23,171 nucleotides of DNA from the NCBI GenBank assembly GCA_964479435.1, contig CAYZME010000030.1, positions 1 through 23,171 of the forward strand, written 5' to 3'. This DNA is from JAAYKS01 sp964479435 (GTDB taxonomy: Bacteria; Bacillota; Clostridia; Saccharofermentanales; UBA5734). A model generated the notes under the pieces. The model saw nothing but the letters and a program-made list of their open reading frames with translations. It was not told the DNA's origin and searched no databases. A program made the position numbers and the translations under genes. Shown here piece by piece: positions 15,034 through 22,395 of this stretch. The first letter of the stretch is position 1, and the number at the start of each line of letters is the position of its first letter.

Positions 15034-15947
15034 AGGCGCCACCCTGTCCATGCGGCCAGCACCGCGGCCGCGACCAGGGGGAGCACCAGCCAGAGCAAGT
15101 TGGCGACACTGAGCGGAAAGGTTTTCTGTTTGTCCGGCTGGCGCCAAAACACGGCCGTGTTGCGCGCGACAGGCAATGCGGCCACCCCTGCCGCCAACAC
15201 CCATACCGGCAGCACCGCCCAGATCGCCATGGCGGCCACCGCCAGAAAAGCGGCTCCATAAAGCGCGCCCAGCAAGACCAGTGAACGGCGGTGTCCTAAA
15301 AAGTGCGGCAGCGTCAACCGGCCAATCGCGCGGTCGGCCTCCAGATCACAGATGTTGTTCGCCAGCATGATCCCGGCGATGCCCGCGGCCGCAGGCGTGC
15401 AGAGGATGCCCAGCCGCACCAGCGCGAGGATGTGGATATCCGCATACAAAACGCCGTTCTGCCAGATCAGCGAAACCCAGCTGTTTGCCGGCGCGTGGAT
15501 GAAGACCGCCAGAAAAGGGATGCCCACCCCCATCAGCAGGCCGGAAAACACTTCGCCCAGCGGTAGGCGTGACAACGGCAACGGCCCCGCGGTATACAAC
15601 AAGCCGGCCGCGAAAAAGAGGATCCCGCATATCCAGACCACCGGGCCGTTGCGCACAGCCAACAGGATGCCGCCGCATGCGGCGCTGCCTCCCATCAGCC
15701 CGATCAGGACCCGTGTGCGGGTCCAGGTGTAATGCCTGGGGGTTGGCCCCCCGTGTCGGTGCGCGTCCATCGCGTTGTTGACAGCGGTGGTGGTCATGTC
15801 AAACAACAGCATCGAGCAAAAAAACAACGCGGCATCCACCGCGTCCAATCGATAACCCAGCGTCGCGGCGTATGCCGTCCCCAGCAGAAACGGCAATATG
15901 CTGGCGATTTTGGTGCGTATTTCGACGAATGAAAAAAACCTGCGCAT
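15030..15947 (-). CDS. UbiA-family prenyltransferase, MenA/DmkA type
   Basis: The 305-residue protein has about eight or nine membrane helices. It carries the two aspartate motifs of UbiA enzymes in MenA-like form: AVNNAMDAHRHG near residue 60 and NNICDLEADRAIGRLTLP near 190. MenA joins 1,4-dihydroxy-2-naphthoate to a polyprenyl diphosphate, giving demethylmenaquinone. In the Listeria extracellular electron transfer locus a paralogue, DmkA, does this for a dedicated quinone pool, and its partner genes dmkB and ndh2 are both here. I set the start at ATG 15947 (MRRFFSFVEIRTK), two bases after the upstream stop, with GAGAGGCGG as ribosome site. The first motif lacks one of the usual Asp residues (NDxxD becomes NNxxD), as also seen in some MenA proteins. 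Role as DmkA is inferred from context. Confidence 0.86.
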   Translation of the reverse strand: MRRFFSFVEIRTKIASILPFLLGTAYAATLGYRLDAVDAALFFCSMLLFDMTTTAVNNAMDAHRHGGPTPRHYTWTRTRVLIGLMGGSAACGGILLAVRNGPVVWICGILFFAAGLLYTAGPLPLSRLPLGEVFSGLLMGVGIPFLAVFIHAPANSWVSLIWQNGVLYADIHILALVRLGILCTPAAAGIAGIMLANNICDLEADRAIGRLTLPHFLGHRRSLVLLGALYGAAFLAVAAMAIWAVLPVWVLAAGVAALPVARNTAVFWRQPDKQKTFPLSVANLLWLVLPLVAAAVLAAWTGWRL

Positions 15948-15949
15948 CG

Positions 15950-17003
15950 TCACCGCCTCTCGCTCACCGCCTGTGCGCCGGTCCGTAAACGGACCGCGCG
16001 CTCCCCCACCGCCATGTCGAGGAAGCCGCGCAATCGCCCGCGGCGATCGGGATCCGCGATCTGCTCCAGTTGTTGCAGCGCTTTTTGATAATAGCGCCCG
16101 GCCAGCCTCCACGAGTCGTGTAAACCGCCGGCGGTCGCAACGGCCCGCAACAAGGAGGGCAACTCGCCGGGGCGGTCAAACACCGTCCGCGCGGCCCCTC
16201 GCAGGTGCGGCTGGCGCGCCAACGCGTAAATTAGCGGCGGCGTGACCACACCTTGTGTCAGGTCGTGCCGCACGGATTTGCGCGTCACGGAGCCGTCATC
16301 TTCATAATCCAGNNNNNNNNNNGCAATCGTCCAGGATTTGGAACAGCATCCCGAACAAAAAACCAAAACGCCCGTCGCGCCGCGCGCTGGTCTCGCTCTC
16401 GCCGGCCAGGATGGCGCCGACATAAGCCGACAAGGTAAACAAGGCCGCCGTCTTGCCGGAAATAATGCGCAGATAGCCGCGGATCCCCAGTTCCAGATTG
16501 CGGCTTTGTTGCAACTGTTCCATTTCCCCCAGACAGACACGGGTCATGCCACGGGAAAAATCGGCAAAACGCTCGGGGTAGTCGGGTACAATTTCCGCGA
16601 CCAGAGAAAAACAGCGGCAAAACAAATAATCCCCGCCCAGCACGGCGGCCTTGCGGCCGAAGCGCGCCTGCACACTGGGCTGCCCGCGACGTGTCGGCGC
16701 GTCGTCAATGATGTCGTCGTGCACCAACGTGGCCAGGTGCAGCAGCTCAATCGCCGCCGCGGCGCGAATCGCGGCGGCCGGTACGTTCTCATCCGCTCCC
16801 GTGGCGCTGGCCAGCAGCAACGCCGCGCGCAAGCCTTTGCCGCTTTGTGTCGCCAGATGGTCGGTCACAGCCGATACCGCGTTGCGTGTTCCAGTCAGGG
16901 TCTCACGCAGCAACGCGCGCGCGGCGGTTTGCGCCGCCGCGCGCGCGAGGCGTTCGGATTCGCCGGGGACGCTATGCGTGTTGTACGTGCCGTCTTCAGT
17001 CAT
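15950..17003 (-). CDS. Polyprenyl diphosphate synthase (HepT/IspB/DmkB type), interrupted by an assembly gap
   Basis: This long-chain trans-prenyltransferase condenses IPP onto an allylic diphosphate to make the quinone side chain. The first Asp-rich motif is DDIID (96-100) in LVHDDIIDDAPTRRG. The second is split by ten N (16313-16322): FQILDDC before and LDYEDD after. Joining the two sides with no bases between gives DDCLD in frame, the correct DDxxD motif and a 347-residue protein of normal length. The gene overlaps the end of ndh2 by eight bases and lacks a clear ribosome site, so it probably relies on translational coupling. MTEDGTYNTHS is the chosen start. In the EET locus this position is held by dmkB. 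Chain length cannot be judged reliably. Confidence 0.86.
16313..16322. other. Assembly gap (10 N) inside the prenyl synthase gene
   Basis: A run of ten N. Its length breaks the frame, while removing it restores frame and the conserved DDxxD motif, so it is probably a placeholder rather than ten missing bases. Confidence 0.95.
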
Positions 17004-18909
17004 GATACAAGTAGGTTTTGCGGGCAAAGCGTGTACCGGCCCACTTTTTCTTGAGCCAGGGCATCACATAGTAATCGAGGGCAAAAACGCGGCCGCCGCC
17101 AAACAGCATCGCGATCGCGGCGACGATCATCCACCAGGTGCCCATATACAGCCCGGTCGTCATCACGAACATCAGCTGCAGCACCAGCGAATAACCGGCG
17201 GCGATGGTGGTGAACAAGCCGCCGAGTAGCGCCGCGCCGATCAGCAGTTCGGACAGCACGATGAAGATCTGAAACACCATCTGCAGTCCTTCGTTGGGGA
17301 CAATGACGCTGCGGGTCAGCCAGTCAGTCAACACAAAGGAAAGCCGGACCGCGACGTCGGAAGAGGATACCAACAACAGCCGGAACAAACCGAGGATATC
17401 CACATGCAGCAGCACTTTTCCGGCCGTGGCCGGCGCCGAGGCGCCCGCGGCCGCGTCGACACCGGCGGTGCCGTAAATGATGCCGTCGAAAAACTGGTTG
17501 GCGCCGTCGAAAAATCCGCTCAAACGCGGCGAGGCCAGCCACCCTTCGGAGACCTTTTTGGCGCCCTCATACAGCCAGATAAAACCGAGGAAAAGGCGCA
17601 GCGGTACCAGCAGGAAGCTGGGCGAGCGGTTGGAGAAATGGCCGCCGACAAAGCTGCGGCGGTTGCGGATGGTAAAGAATTCATGCCGCAAGTAGCTCCA
17701 GACCTTGTTCCATCCCAGCACCTGCACAAAATAAACCATGTTGATCAGGTGCTTGACAAACATCGCCAAAAACGACGGCAATGCCACTTTCTTTCGGGCT
17801 CCGCCCACCCAGGCGATCCCGTAGCGGCCGCCGAGGCTGAGCATGGCGCCGTGGAAGCGGGGGCGGTACGGTTCCATCTCGCATTCGCCGGTGGCGACGG
17901 CACCGATGTTGCGGGCACAGGTCTCCGAGGACTGTTCGCAGTTTTCCACCATTTGGGGGACCGGGTCGTCTTCCCCTTCGGGGACATAAAACATATTGTC
18001 CCCGACCACAAAGACATCCTCGCGCCCTTCGACGCGCAAAAAAGCGTCGGTTTGCACCCGGCCACGGCCGACTTGCGGCAGCTCTTTGGATTCCTTGGCG
18101 ATGTCGGCGCATTCGATCCCGGCGGTCCAGATCACGGTATTGGTCGGATGGCGTGTGGTCTGCCCATCCCGTTTGAGTTCGACCGAATGCTTGTTCACAC
18201 CGGTCAGGCTGGTCTTGAGCCAGACACGGATGCCCATCTTTTCCATCCGGCGCTGCGCCTTGGCCGACAGCCTAGCGGGAAAGGTCGGCACGACGCGGTC
18301 GAGCAGATCAAAAGCGATGATCTCCACTTCTTCGCGCGGGATCCCGAAATCCTCGCAGAGGATCGGCACCCATTCCGCCAGCTCCCCGGCCATCTCCGCG
18401 CCGGTAAAACCGGCGCCGGCGACAAAAAATGTCAGCATGCGGCGGCGTTCCGCCTCATCCGGCTCGCTGACCGCTTGCCGGAAACAATCGAGGATGTGCG
18501 CTTTCAGGCGTACGGCATCCTGGTACGACCACAGCTTCCAGCTGTATTCTTCGACCCCGTCGATGCCATAGCAGGCCGGTTGCGACCCGGCGGCCAGGAC
18601 CAGATAGTCATAGGCGTAGGTATCGCGATCGCCCTTGACCACCCGTGACGCGTAGTCGACCGCGCGGATCGTATCGGTGACAATCTCCACGCGGCGTCCG
18701 GCAAAGATGCGCTCCAGGCTGACGCGCACGCTGGTCTCCTCGACGCGGCCGGCCGCCACTTCGTGCAGTTCGGTCAACATCGTATGGTAGCTGTTCTTAT
18801 CGATCAGGGTGATCGAAATGTCTTCTTTGCCGCGCAGGCGTTTTGCCAGTTTCTTGGCGGTCAATACGCCGGCGTATCCGGCTCCCAGAATGACGATTCG
18901 TTTACCCAC
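16996..18909 (-). CDS. ndh2: Type II NADH dehydrogenase fused to a DoxX-like membrane domain (EET-type Ndh2)
   Basis: Residues 1-410 form an NDH-2 flavoprotein: FAD-binding GAGYAG (9-14), NAD-binding GAGFTGAEMAGEL (165-177) and the FAD-closing VFVVGDN (299-305). Residues 430-620 are a four-helix DoxX-like domain starting RLFLGFIWLYEGAKKV, with an Ala/Gly-rich insert at 482-497. NDH-2 passes electrons from NADH to quinone without pumping protons. Ordinary Ndh has no such membrane extension; the Ndh2 of the Gram-positive extracellular electron transfer locus does, and the following prenyl synthase and MenA-like genes complete the match. At 637 residues it is in the size range I recall for Listeria Ndh2. 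The start is GTG 18909 behind GGGAGGAATG; the nearer ATG is out of frame and stops at once. It heads the operon. Confidence 0.9.
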   Translation of the reverse strand: MGKRIVILGAGYAGVLTAKKLAKRLRGKEDISITLIDKNSYHTMLTELHEVAAGRVEETSVRVSLERIFAGRRVEIVTDTIRAVDYASRVVKGDRDTYAYDYLVLAAGSQPACYGIDGVEEYSWKLWSYQDAVRLKAHILDCFRQAVSEPDEAERRRMLTFFVAGAGFTGAEMAGELAEWVPILCEDFGIPREEVEIIAFDLLDRVVPTFPARLSAKAQRRMEKMGIRVWLKTSLTGVNKHSVELKRDGQTTRHPTNTVIWTAGIECADIAKESKELPQVGRGRVQTDAFLRVEGREDVFVVGDNMFYVPEGEDDPVPQMVENCEQSSETCARNIGAVATGECEMEPYRPRFHGAMLSLGGRYGIAWVGGARKKVALPSFLAMFVKHLINMVYFVQVLGWNKVWSYLRHEFFTIRNRRSFVGGHFSNRSPSFLLVPLRLFLGFIWLYEGAKKVSEGWLASPRLSGFFDGANQFFDGIIYGTAGVDAAAGASAPATAGKVLLHVDILGLFRLLLVSSSDVAVRLSFVLTDWLTRSVIVPNEGLQMVFQIFIVLSELLIGAALLGGLFTTIAAGYSLVLQLMFVMTTGLYMGTWWMIVAAIAMLFGGGRVFALDYYVMPWLKKKWAGTRFARKTYLYHD

Positions 18910-18953
18910 AATGCATTCCTCCCTGCTTGTCCGGGTTGAGCTGACATTTTTTC

Positions 18954-18982
18954 ATTATACGCATGTCCGCTCTTTTTGTCTG
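18954..18982 (-). promoter_or_regulatory. Promoter of the ndh2 operon
   Basis: A perfect TATAAT (18954-18959, minus strand) lies 17 bp from CAGACA (18977-18982), which keeps the GACA half of the -35 consensus. The start would be about 40 bases before the GTG codon. Confidence 0.65.
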
Positions 18983-18998
18983 AAGTTTTTACATAAGA

Positions 18999-19024
18999 AC
19001 AGCCGCGGCCCGTGCCGCAGCTGT
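18999..19024 (-). terminator. Hairpin, probable terminator of the lipoprotein gene
   Basis: ACAGC-GCGGC pairs with GCCGC-GCTGT around CCGT with one internal mismatch. On the minus strand it is followed by TTCTTATGT, a poor U tract. Confidence 0.5.
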
Positions 19025-19038
19025 TGATGTACACAGCC

Positions 19039-19065
19039 GGTCACCCGACGCGTGGACGGGTGACC
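19039..19065. repeat. Second hairpin between the lipoprotein gene and ndh2
   Basis: GGTCACCCG pairs perfectly with CGGGTGACC around a 9-base loop. No U tract follows on either strand, so it may be an mRNA 3'-end stabiliser or assist the hairpin at 18999-19024. Confidence 0.6.
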
Positions 19066-19084
19066 CGGGTCGATCGGGACGCGG

Positions 19085-19642
19085 TCAATTGCTCTTGACT
19101 TCGTTTTTTCCGGAGACCGAGCTGTCGGCGTCCATCGTAAAGGAATCTTTGTACTCCTGTTTGGTGAAGTACAGATTTCCCTCGATCTGGGCGTCGATCA
19201 AGGCAAAGTCGTCGACATCCACAATCACATCACCTTTGAGCGTGCCGTGCTGAATGCTGGCTTTGGGGCTCTGGATGGTCAACTCGGGGATGGTCAGGGT
19301 GTAGCGCGCCGTGACATTGCGATCCGCGTCCTGGTCGTACAAAGCGATTTTGCGCTGGATGGTGTCGTTGCCGGCGGCGTCCTTTTTGCCATCTTTAAAC
19401 GTACCCTTGACCGTGTGCGCCTGCGAGAGCGTCAAATCGCCGGTCGTATAGATGATCCACGCCCCCTGTTCGGAGACCGCTTTGGCAAACGAAGCTTCAT
19501 CGTTGGCGAACGAAGCGCCGGCGGCGGCGTCGACCGTGGTCGTCGGCGAAGGCGGATTGGTCGGGGTGACAGTTGAACAGCCGGCGAACAGAACGATACC
19601 GACGGTCATCATCAGGGCTAACAGCAAAACTCGGGTTTTCAT
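19085..19642 (-). CDS. Lipoprotein with a C-terminal beta-helix-like region, function unknown
   Basis: The 185-residue protein has a lipoprotein signal peptide (1-21) ending in the lipobox LFAGC, with Cys22 to be lipid-modified. A Thr/Pro linker (STVTPTNPPSPTTTV) follows. The rest is rich in alternating polar and hydrophobic residues: KGTFKDGKKDAAG, then LTIPELTIQSPKASIQHG and LKGDVIVDVDDFALID, which suggests stacked beta strands or a short beta-helix. I recognise no family. It contains no S/T-GAT flavinylation motif, so it does not look like PplA of the EET locus, despite lying next to ndh2 on the same strand. GGAGGAG precedes ATG 19642. It has its own promoter, and hairpins separate it from ndh2. 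Confidence 0.8.
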   Translation of the reverse strand: MKTRVLLLALMMTVGIVLFAGCSTVTPTNPPSPTTTVDAAAGASFANDEASFAKAVSEQGAWIIYTTGDLTLSQAHTVKGTFKDGKKDAAGNDTIQRKIALYDQDADRNVTARYTLTIPELTIQSPKASIQHGTLKGDVIVDVDDFALIDAQIEGNLYFTKQEYKDSFTMDADSSVSGKNEVKSN

Positions 19643-19683
19643 GGGAGACTCCTCCTGTTTTTGACATGTTTGTATGCGGGAGC

Positions 19684-19692
19684 ATTGTAGCA
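19684..19692 (-). promoter_or_regulatory. Extended -10 promoter of the lipoprotein gene
   Basis: TGCTACAAT on the minus strand is a good extended -10, about 42 bases before ATG 19642. No good -35 is seen. Confidence 0.5.
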
Positions 19693-19736
19693 CGCCCGTA
19701 CATGGCAAAAACGAGTCACTTGTTACAATCAAAGGG

Positions 19737-21026
19737 TCAGAAATGTACCAGCTGGTCGATTTGCACCGGCAAGCCGGTCGCGATCGACCGGTTGGCGGCG
19801 ATGCCGGTGAGGATGGACATCGCGCCATCGACATGGGAGGCCGCGCGCTGAAAACGGTCGGGCGCCGGGGTGCCGAAAATGTCGTCCAGCAACACCGTAT
19901 CGCCGCCGCCGTGCCCGCCTTGCCCCTCGTCGACTGTGACCTCATACGGCTCGTCAAACATGGGGAACACCGTGATGCTCTTTTTCTCCAGCGCGCCTTC
20001 CATCTCCCCGCTGCCGCCGGCGTTGACATAGGCCTTTTCGATGATCGCGACCTGGATGCGGCCACGGCTGCCGTTGAACGCGACGCGGTACCCTTCCCAG
20101 GGCAGGTAGGCGTTGAGCGAATAAGTCAGAATCGCCGTGTTGCGATACCGCACCATCACGCCCATCGTGTCCTCGATGCTGATGCCGTCGCCAAACACGC
20201 TCTGGTCGCGAATGTAACCGTCGTCCTTTTCGGCGTCCAGGTACAAAGCTTTGAGCTGGGGGTTGCCCGCCATATCGAGCGCGAAAGGATCGACGCCGAC
20301 CATCCCGCTGCCGTGCGCACGGGTATAAAATTGCGTGACGCCACGTTTTTCGGCATTTTCCCGCCCATAAAAATTGAGATCACCCATCGCGAAGACCGTC
20401 CGGGGCCGCGACCCCAGCCAGAAATTGACTAGGTCAAAGTGGTGGGTCGCCTTGTGCACCAACAGCCCGCCGCTGTTGCGTTTGTCGCGGTGCCAGCGGC
20501 GAAAGTAATCGGCGCCGTGTTCGGTGTTGAGCAGCCATTCAAAATGGACGGAGAAGATGTCGCCGATCGTGTCGTCCAGGATCAGCTCGCGCACTTTGGT
20601 ATTGTGAGGGGCGTAGCGGTAGTTGAACGTCACGCGCAGTTTACGGCCGGTGCGCCGGATCGCGTCGAGAATCTGTTGCGCTTTGTCCGCGTCGGTCGTC
20701 ATCGGTTTTTCCGTGATGACATCGCAGCCCAACTCCATGGCGCGGACAATGTAGCGGTGGTGGGTGCGATCGATCGACGTCACGATCACCACATCCGGCC
20801 GGTGGGCGCGGATCATTTCCTCGAAGCGATCGGGTGTATAGGTCGGCAGCGGCGCCTGTTTGTATTCCGTGGCGAGTACCTGGTTGGCGTAATCCATCCG
20901 GGTCTGATTCATGTCACAAAAGGCCAGCAGCTCGGACGTCGCGGCAAAGCGGCCGGCAATGGCCTCATAATACATACGCGCGCGCCCGCCAATCCCCACC
21001 TGGACATATGTTTTGCGGTTTACCAT
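19737..21026 (-). CDS. Gfo/Idh/MocA-family oxidoreductase
   Basis: The 429-residue protein has the N-terminal NAD(P)-binding Rossmann fold (VGIGGRARMYYEAI, residues 12-25) and the EKP motif in VITEKPMTTDADKAQ. The C-terminal alpha/beta substrate domain includes HKATHHFDLVNFWLG, where the His/Asp residues are typical catalytic candidates. This family oxidises or reduces sugars, inositols or sugar derivatives at a ring carbon. Substrate specificity cannot be assigned. There is no signal peptide. ATG 21026 follows GGAGGATCGATCAAA. It is preceded by a strong terminator (21108-21143), so it is not co-transcribed with the genes to its right. Confidence 0.92.
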   Translation of the reverse strand: MVNRKTYVQVGIGGRARMYYEAIAGRFAATSELLAFCDMNQTRMDYANQVLATEYKQAPLPTYTPDRFEEMIRAHRPDVVIVTSIDRTHHRYIVRAMELGCDVITEKPMTTDADKAQQILDAIRRTGRKLRVTFNYRYAPHNTKVRELILDDTIGDIFSVHFEWLLNTEHGADYFRRWHRDKRNSGGLLVHKATHHFDLVNFWLGSRPRTVFAMGDLNFYGRENAEKRGVTQFYTRAHGSGMVGVDPFALDMAGNPQLKALYLDAEKDDGYIRDQSVFGDGISIEDTMGVMVRYRNTAILTYSLNAYLPWEGYRVAFNGSRGRIQVAIIEKAYVNAGGSGEMEGALEKKSITVFPMFDEPYEVTVDEGQGGHGGGDTVLLDDIFGTPAPDRFQRAASHVDGAMSILTGIAANRSIATGLPVQIDQLVHF

Positions 21027-21107
21027 TTTGATCGATCCTCCCTATCGTTTGATCGTCTCCATTCTACCGCTTTTGTGTCCATCCGCGCCCGATCTGGCCC
21101 CTGGCAC

Positions 21108-21143
21108 AAAAAAGCGGCGCGGTTCCCGCAAGAACCGCGCCGC
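21108..21143 (-). terminator. Strong intrinsic terminator of the small peptide gene
   Basis: On the minus strand GCGGCGCGGTTC pairs with GAACCGCGCCGC around TTGCGG, followed by TTTTTTG. It ends transcription coming from the 70-aa gene at 21219-21431 and isolates the oxidoreductase gene. Confidence 0.9.
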
Positions 21144-21218
21144 CTAACCCCATCGGAAGAATGCCCCCCCTAAACCCTCAGCACAACCTGTCTGCTACGA
21201 ATTCATGACCCTGACAAA

Positions 21219-21431
21219 TCAAAAATTCGTGCGGAAAGAGCATATAGATGAATGACAATTCAACATGGTGTTGACAAGGGCCGAATAATTTTGCGATTTC
21301 TCGCTGTAGGCCACCCCGCCATCGAGTACCAACTCGTAGCTCAGAAGGCCCGTTTCGTTGCCTAGCTCGCCTTTATTCACCACTGTAGCATCCATCTGTT
21401 TTTTGGTGTTCTTTGTCCAACCAAATTTCAT
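21219..21431 (-). CDS. 70-aa peptide with double-Gly and two C-terminal Cys (possible secreted or modified peptide)
   Basis: ATG 21431 follows the near-perfect ribosome site AAGGAGGT, one of the best in the window, which is the main reason to believe this gene. The N-terminal part is charged and polar (MKFGWTKNTKKQMD). SYELVLDGG ends in Gly38-Gly39 with a hydrophobic residue at -4, resembling though not fully matching the double-glycine leader of class II bacteriocins and lanthipeptides. A 31-residue tail follows, rich in Ser and Thr, with NCHSSIC (Cys59 and Cys64) near the end. There is no membrane signal peptide. The gene lies between two hairpins (21473-21508 and 21108-21143), and no modifying enzyme, transporter or immunity gene is within view. 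I recognise no family. A non-secreted small protein is equally possible. Confidence 0.55.
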   Translation of the reverse strand: MKFGWTKNTKKQMDATVVNKGELGNETGLLSYELVLDGGVAYSEKSQNYSALVNTMLNCHSSICSFRTNF

Positions 21432-21472
21432 TTCCAGGACCTCCTTACCACTTCGCGGAGTGAATCTATTTG

Positions 21473-21508
21473 AAAAAATCAGCCCCACTTCTAGGGGTAG
21501 CCTGATTT
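21473..21508 (-). terminator. Terminator-like hairpin directly upstream of the small peptide gene
   Basis: On the minus strand AAATCAG and CCCC pair with GGGG and CTGATTT, with a four-base bulge, followed by a run of six or more T. It lies 40-75 bases before the peptide ATG. It could end the upstream SGNH gene or act as an attenuator in the peptide's own leader. A further small hairpin, CCGTATC-AAAC-GATACGG, lies at 21543-21560. Confidence 0.6.
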
Positions 21509-21565
21509 CTGTCCCCATCTTACCCGCAATCCGTTGTTTCATCCGTATCAAACGATACGGGTTTC

Positions 21566-21632
21566 GGCCCTACGCCGTTGGCGGCCCTACGCCGTTGGCG
21601 GCCCTACGCCGTTGGCGGCCTACGCCGAAGGC
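21566..21632. repeat. 17-bp tandem repeat overlapping the SGNH stop codon
   Basis: GGCCCTACGCCGTTGGC occurs three times exactly (21566-21582, 21583-21599, 21600-21616), with a diverged fourth copy, GGCCTACGCCGAAGGC (21617-21632). The TAG stop of the SGNH gene (21620-21622) lies inside the fourth copy. Confidence 0.9.
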
Positions 21633-22341
21633 AACGCCGCTGCCAGGCGGGCGCCATGGTGGGTGAGAATCCGCTGCATCAGCGCGTGCCCGGCCGCGTT
21701 GGGGTGAATGCCGTCCGAACACAAGGTGTCCTCCGTCGACATCCGCAGCAGAAACTCCTCCCGCACGGGTACATACAGACTGCCCGTCCGGTGCGCGATA
21801 CGGGTCACGGCCAACGAATACGCTTCCTGATACTGATAAATCCGCTGCGGGCTGCCGAGAAAGCGCAGCATGTTGGCGCGATCCAGCTTGCCGCGGGCGA
21901 TGAGGAATTCCATATAACGCGGCCCGTCGATCGGCGGCAAAGACATCAAAACCGGCTGAATTCCGCGCGCGCTCAACAACTCGACCATGCGGGCCAGTCC
22001 CGCCTCAAAAGCCGGCATCGGGGTCTGGGGCGCGTGCGCCCGCGTCGGGTCGGCCGAAACCGCGGCCCAGTCAAAGTCACAATCGTTGCCGCCATACTCC
22101 AGCAGCACGGCGTCGCAGTCCAACCCGTCGTACAGCGCTTTTTCCAGCTGCTTGAGCCCCTTGTCGACCGTCGACCCGAAGCGCGAGCGATTGACGACCG
22201 AGATCCCCAGCGCTTTGGCGGTGATCTGCACACAATTGTCCTTCAGCAGNNNNNNNNNNCCGCCTTGATGTCGTCAAAGATCACGCCCTTGAGGATCGAA
22301 TCCCCCCAAATACCGATGGTACGTCCGACTTTTTCCAGCAT
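21620..22341 (-). CDS. SGNH/GDSL-family hydrolase, interrupted by an assembly gap
   Basis: The N-terminal part starts at ATG 22341 behind GAGAGGTGGAG and reads GIWGDSILKGVIFDDIKA, with the nucleophile Ser in GDS. After ten N it continues LLKDNCVQITAKALG, then EYGGNDCDFDW (oxyanion Asn block) and finally SDGIHPNAAGHAL, with the catalytic Asp and His. All SGNH blocks are therefore present and the gene is probably intact. The frame requires the true gap to be 2 modulo 3 bases, and a gap of 8 would give 239 residues. There is no signal peptide, so it should be cytoplasmic. The substrate, perhaps an acylated sugar or lipid, is unknown. It is a different subgroup from the SGNH gene at 6278-6904. 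A promoter and an upstream terminator frame it. Confidence 0.85.
22250..22259. other. Assembly gap (10 N) inside the SGNH gene
   Basis: A run of ten N. Ten bases break the frame between the two gene halves, so the size is a placeholder. Confidence 0.95.
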
Positions 22342-22395
22342 GGCCAACTCCACCTCTCTATCACACAATACGCTGTGTCGCTTTATGCGATATCG

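Noticed and set aside
15950..16540. The prenyl synthase as a frameshifted pseudogene
   Set aside because: The frame change coincides exactly with the N run, and removing it restores the DDxxD motif and a normal length.
16996..17027. Start of the prenyl synthase at 17027 (TTG)
   Set aside because: It lies deeper inside ndh2 without a ribosome site; ATG 17003 with an 8-nt overlap is more consistent with coupled translation.
19085..19642. The lipoprotein as PplA of the EET locus
   Set aside because: No FMN-binding domain or S/T-GAT flavinylation motif can be seen, and the length and composition differ.
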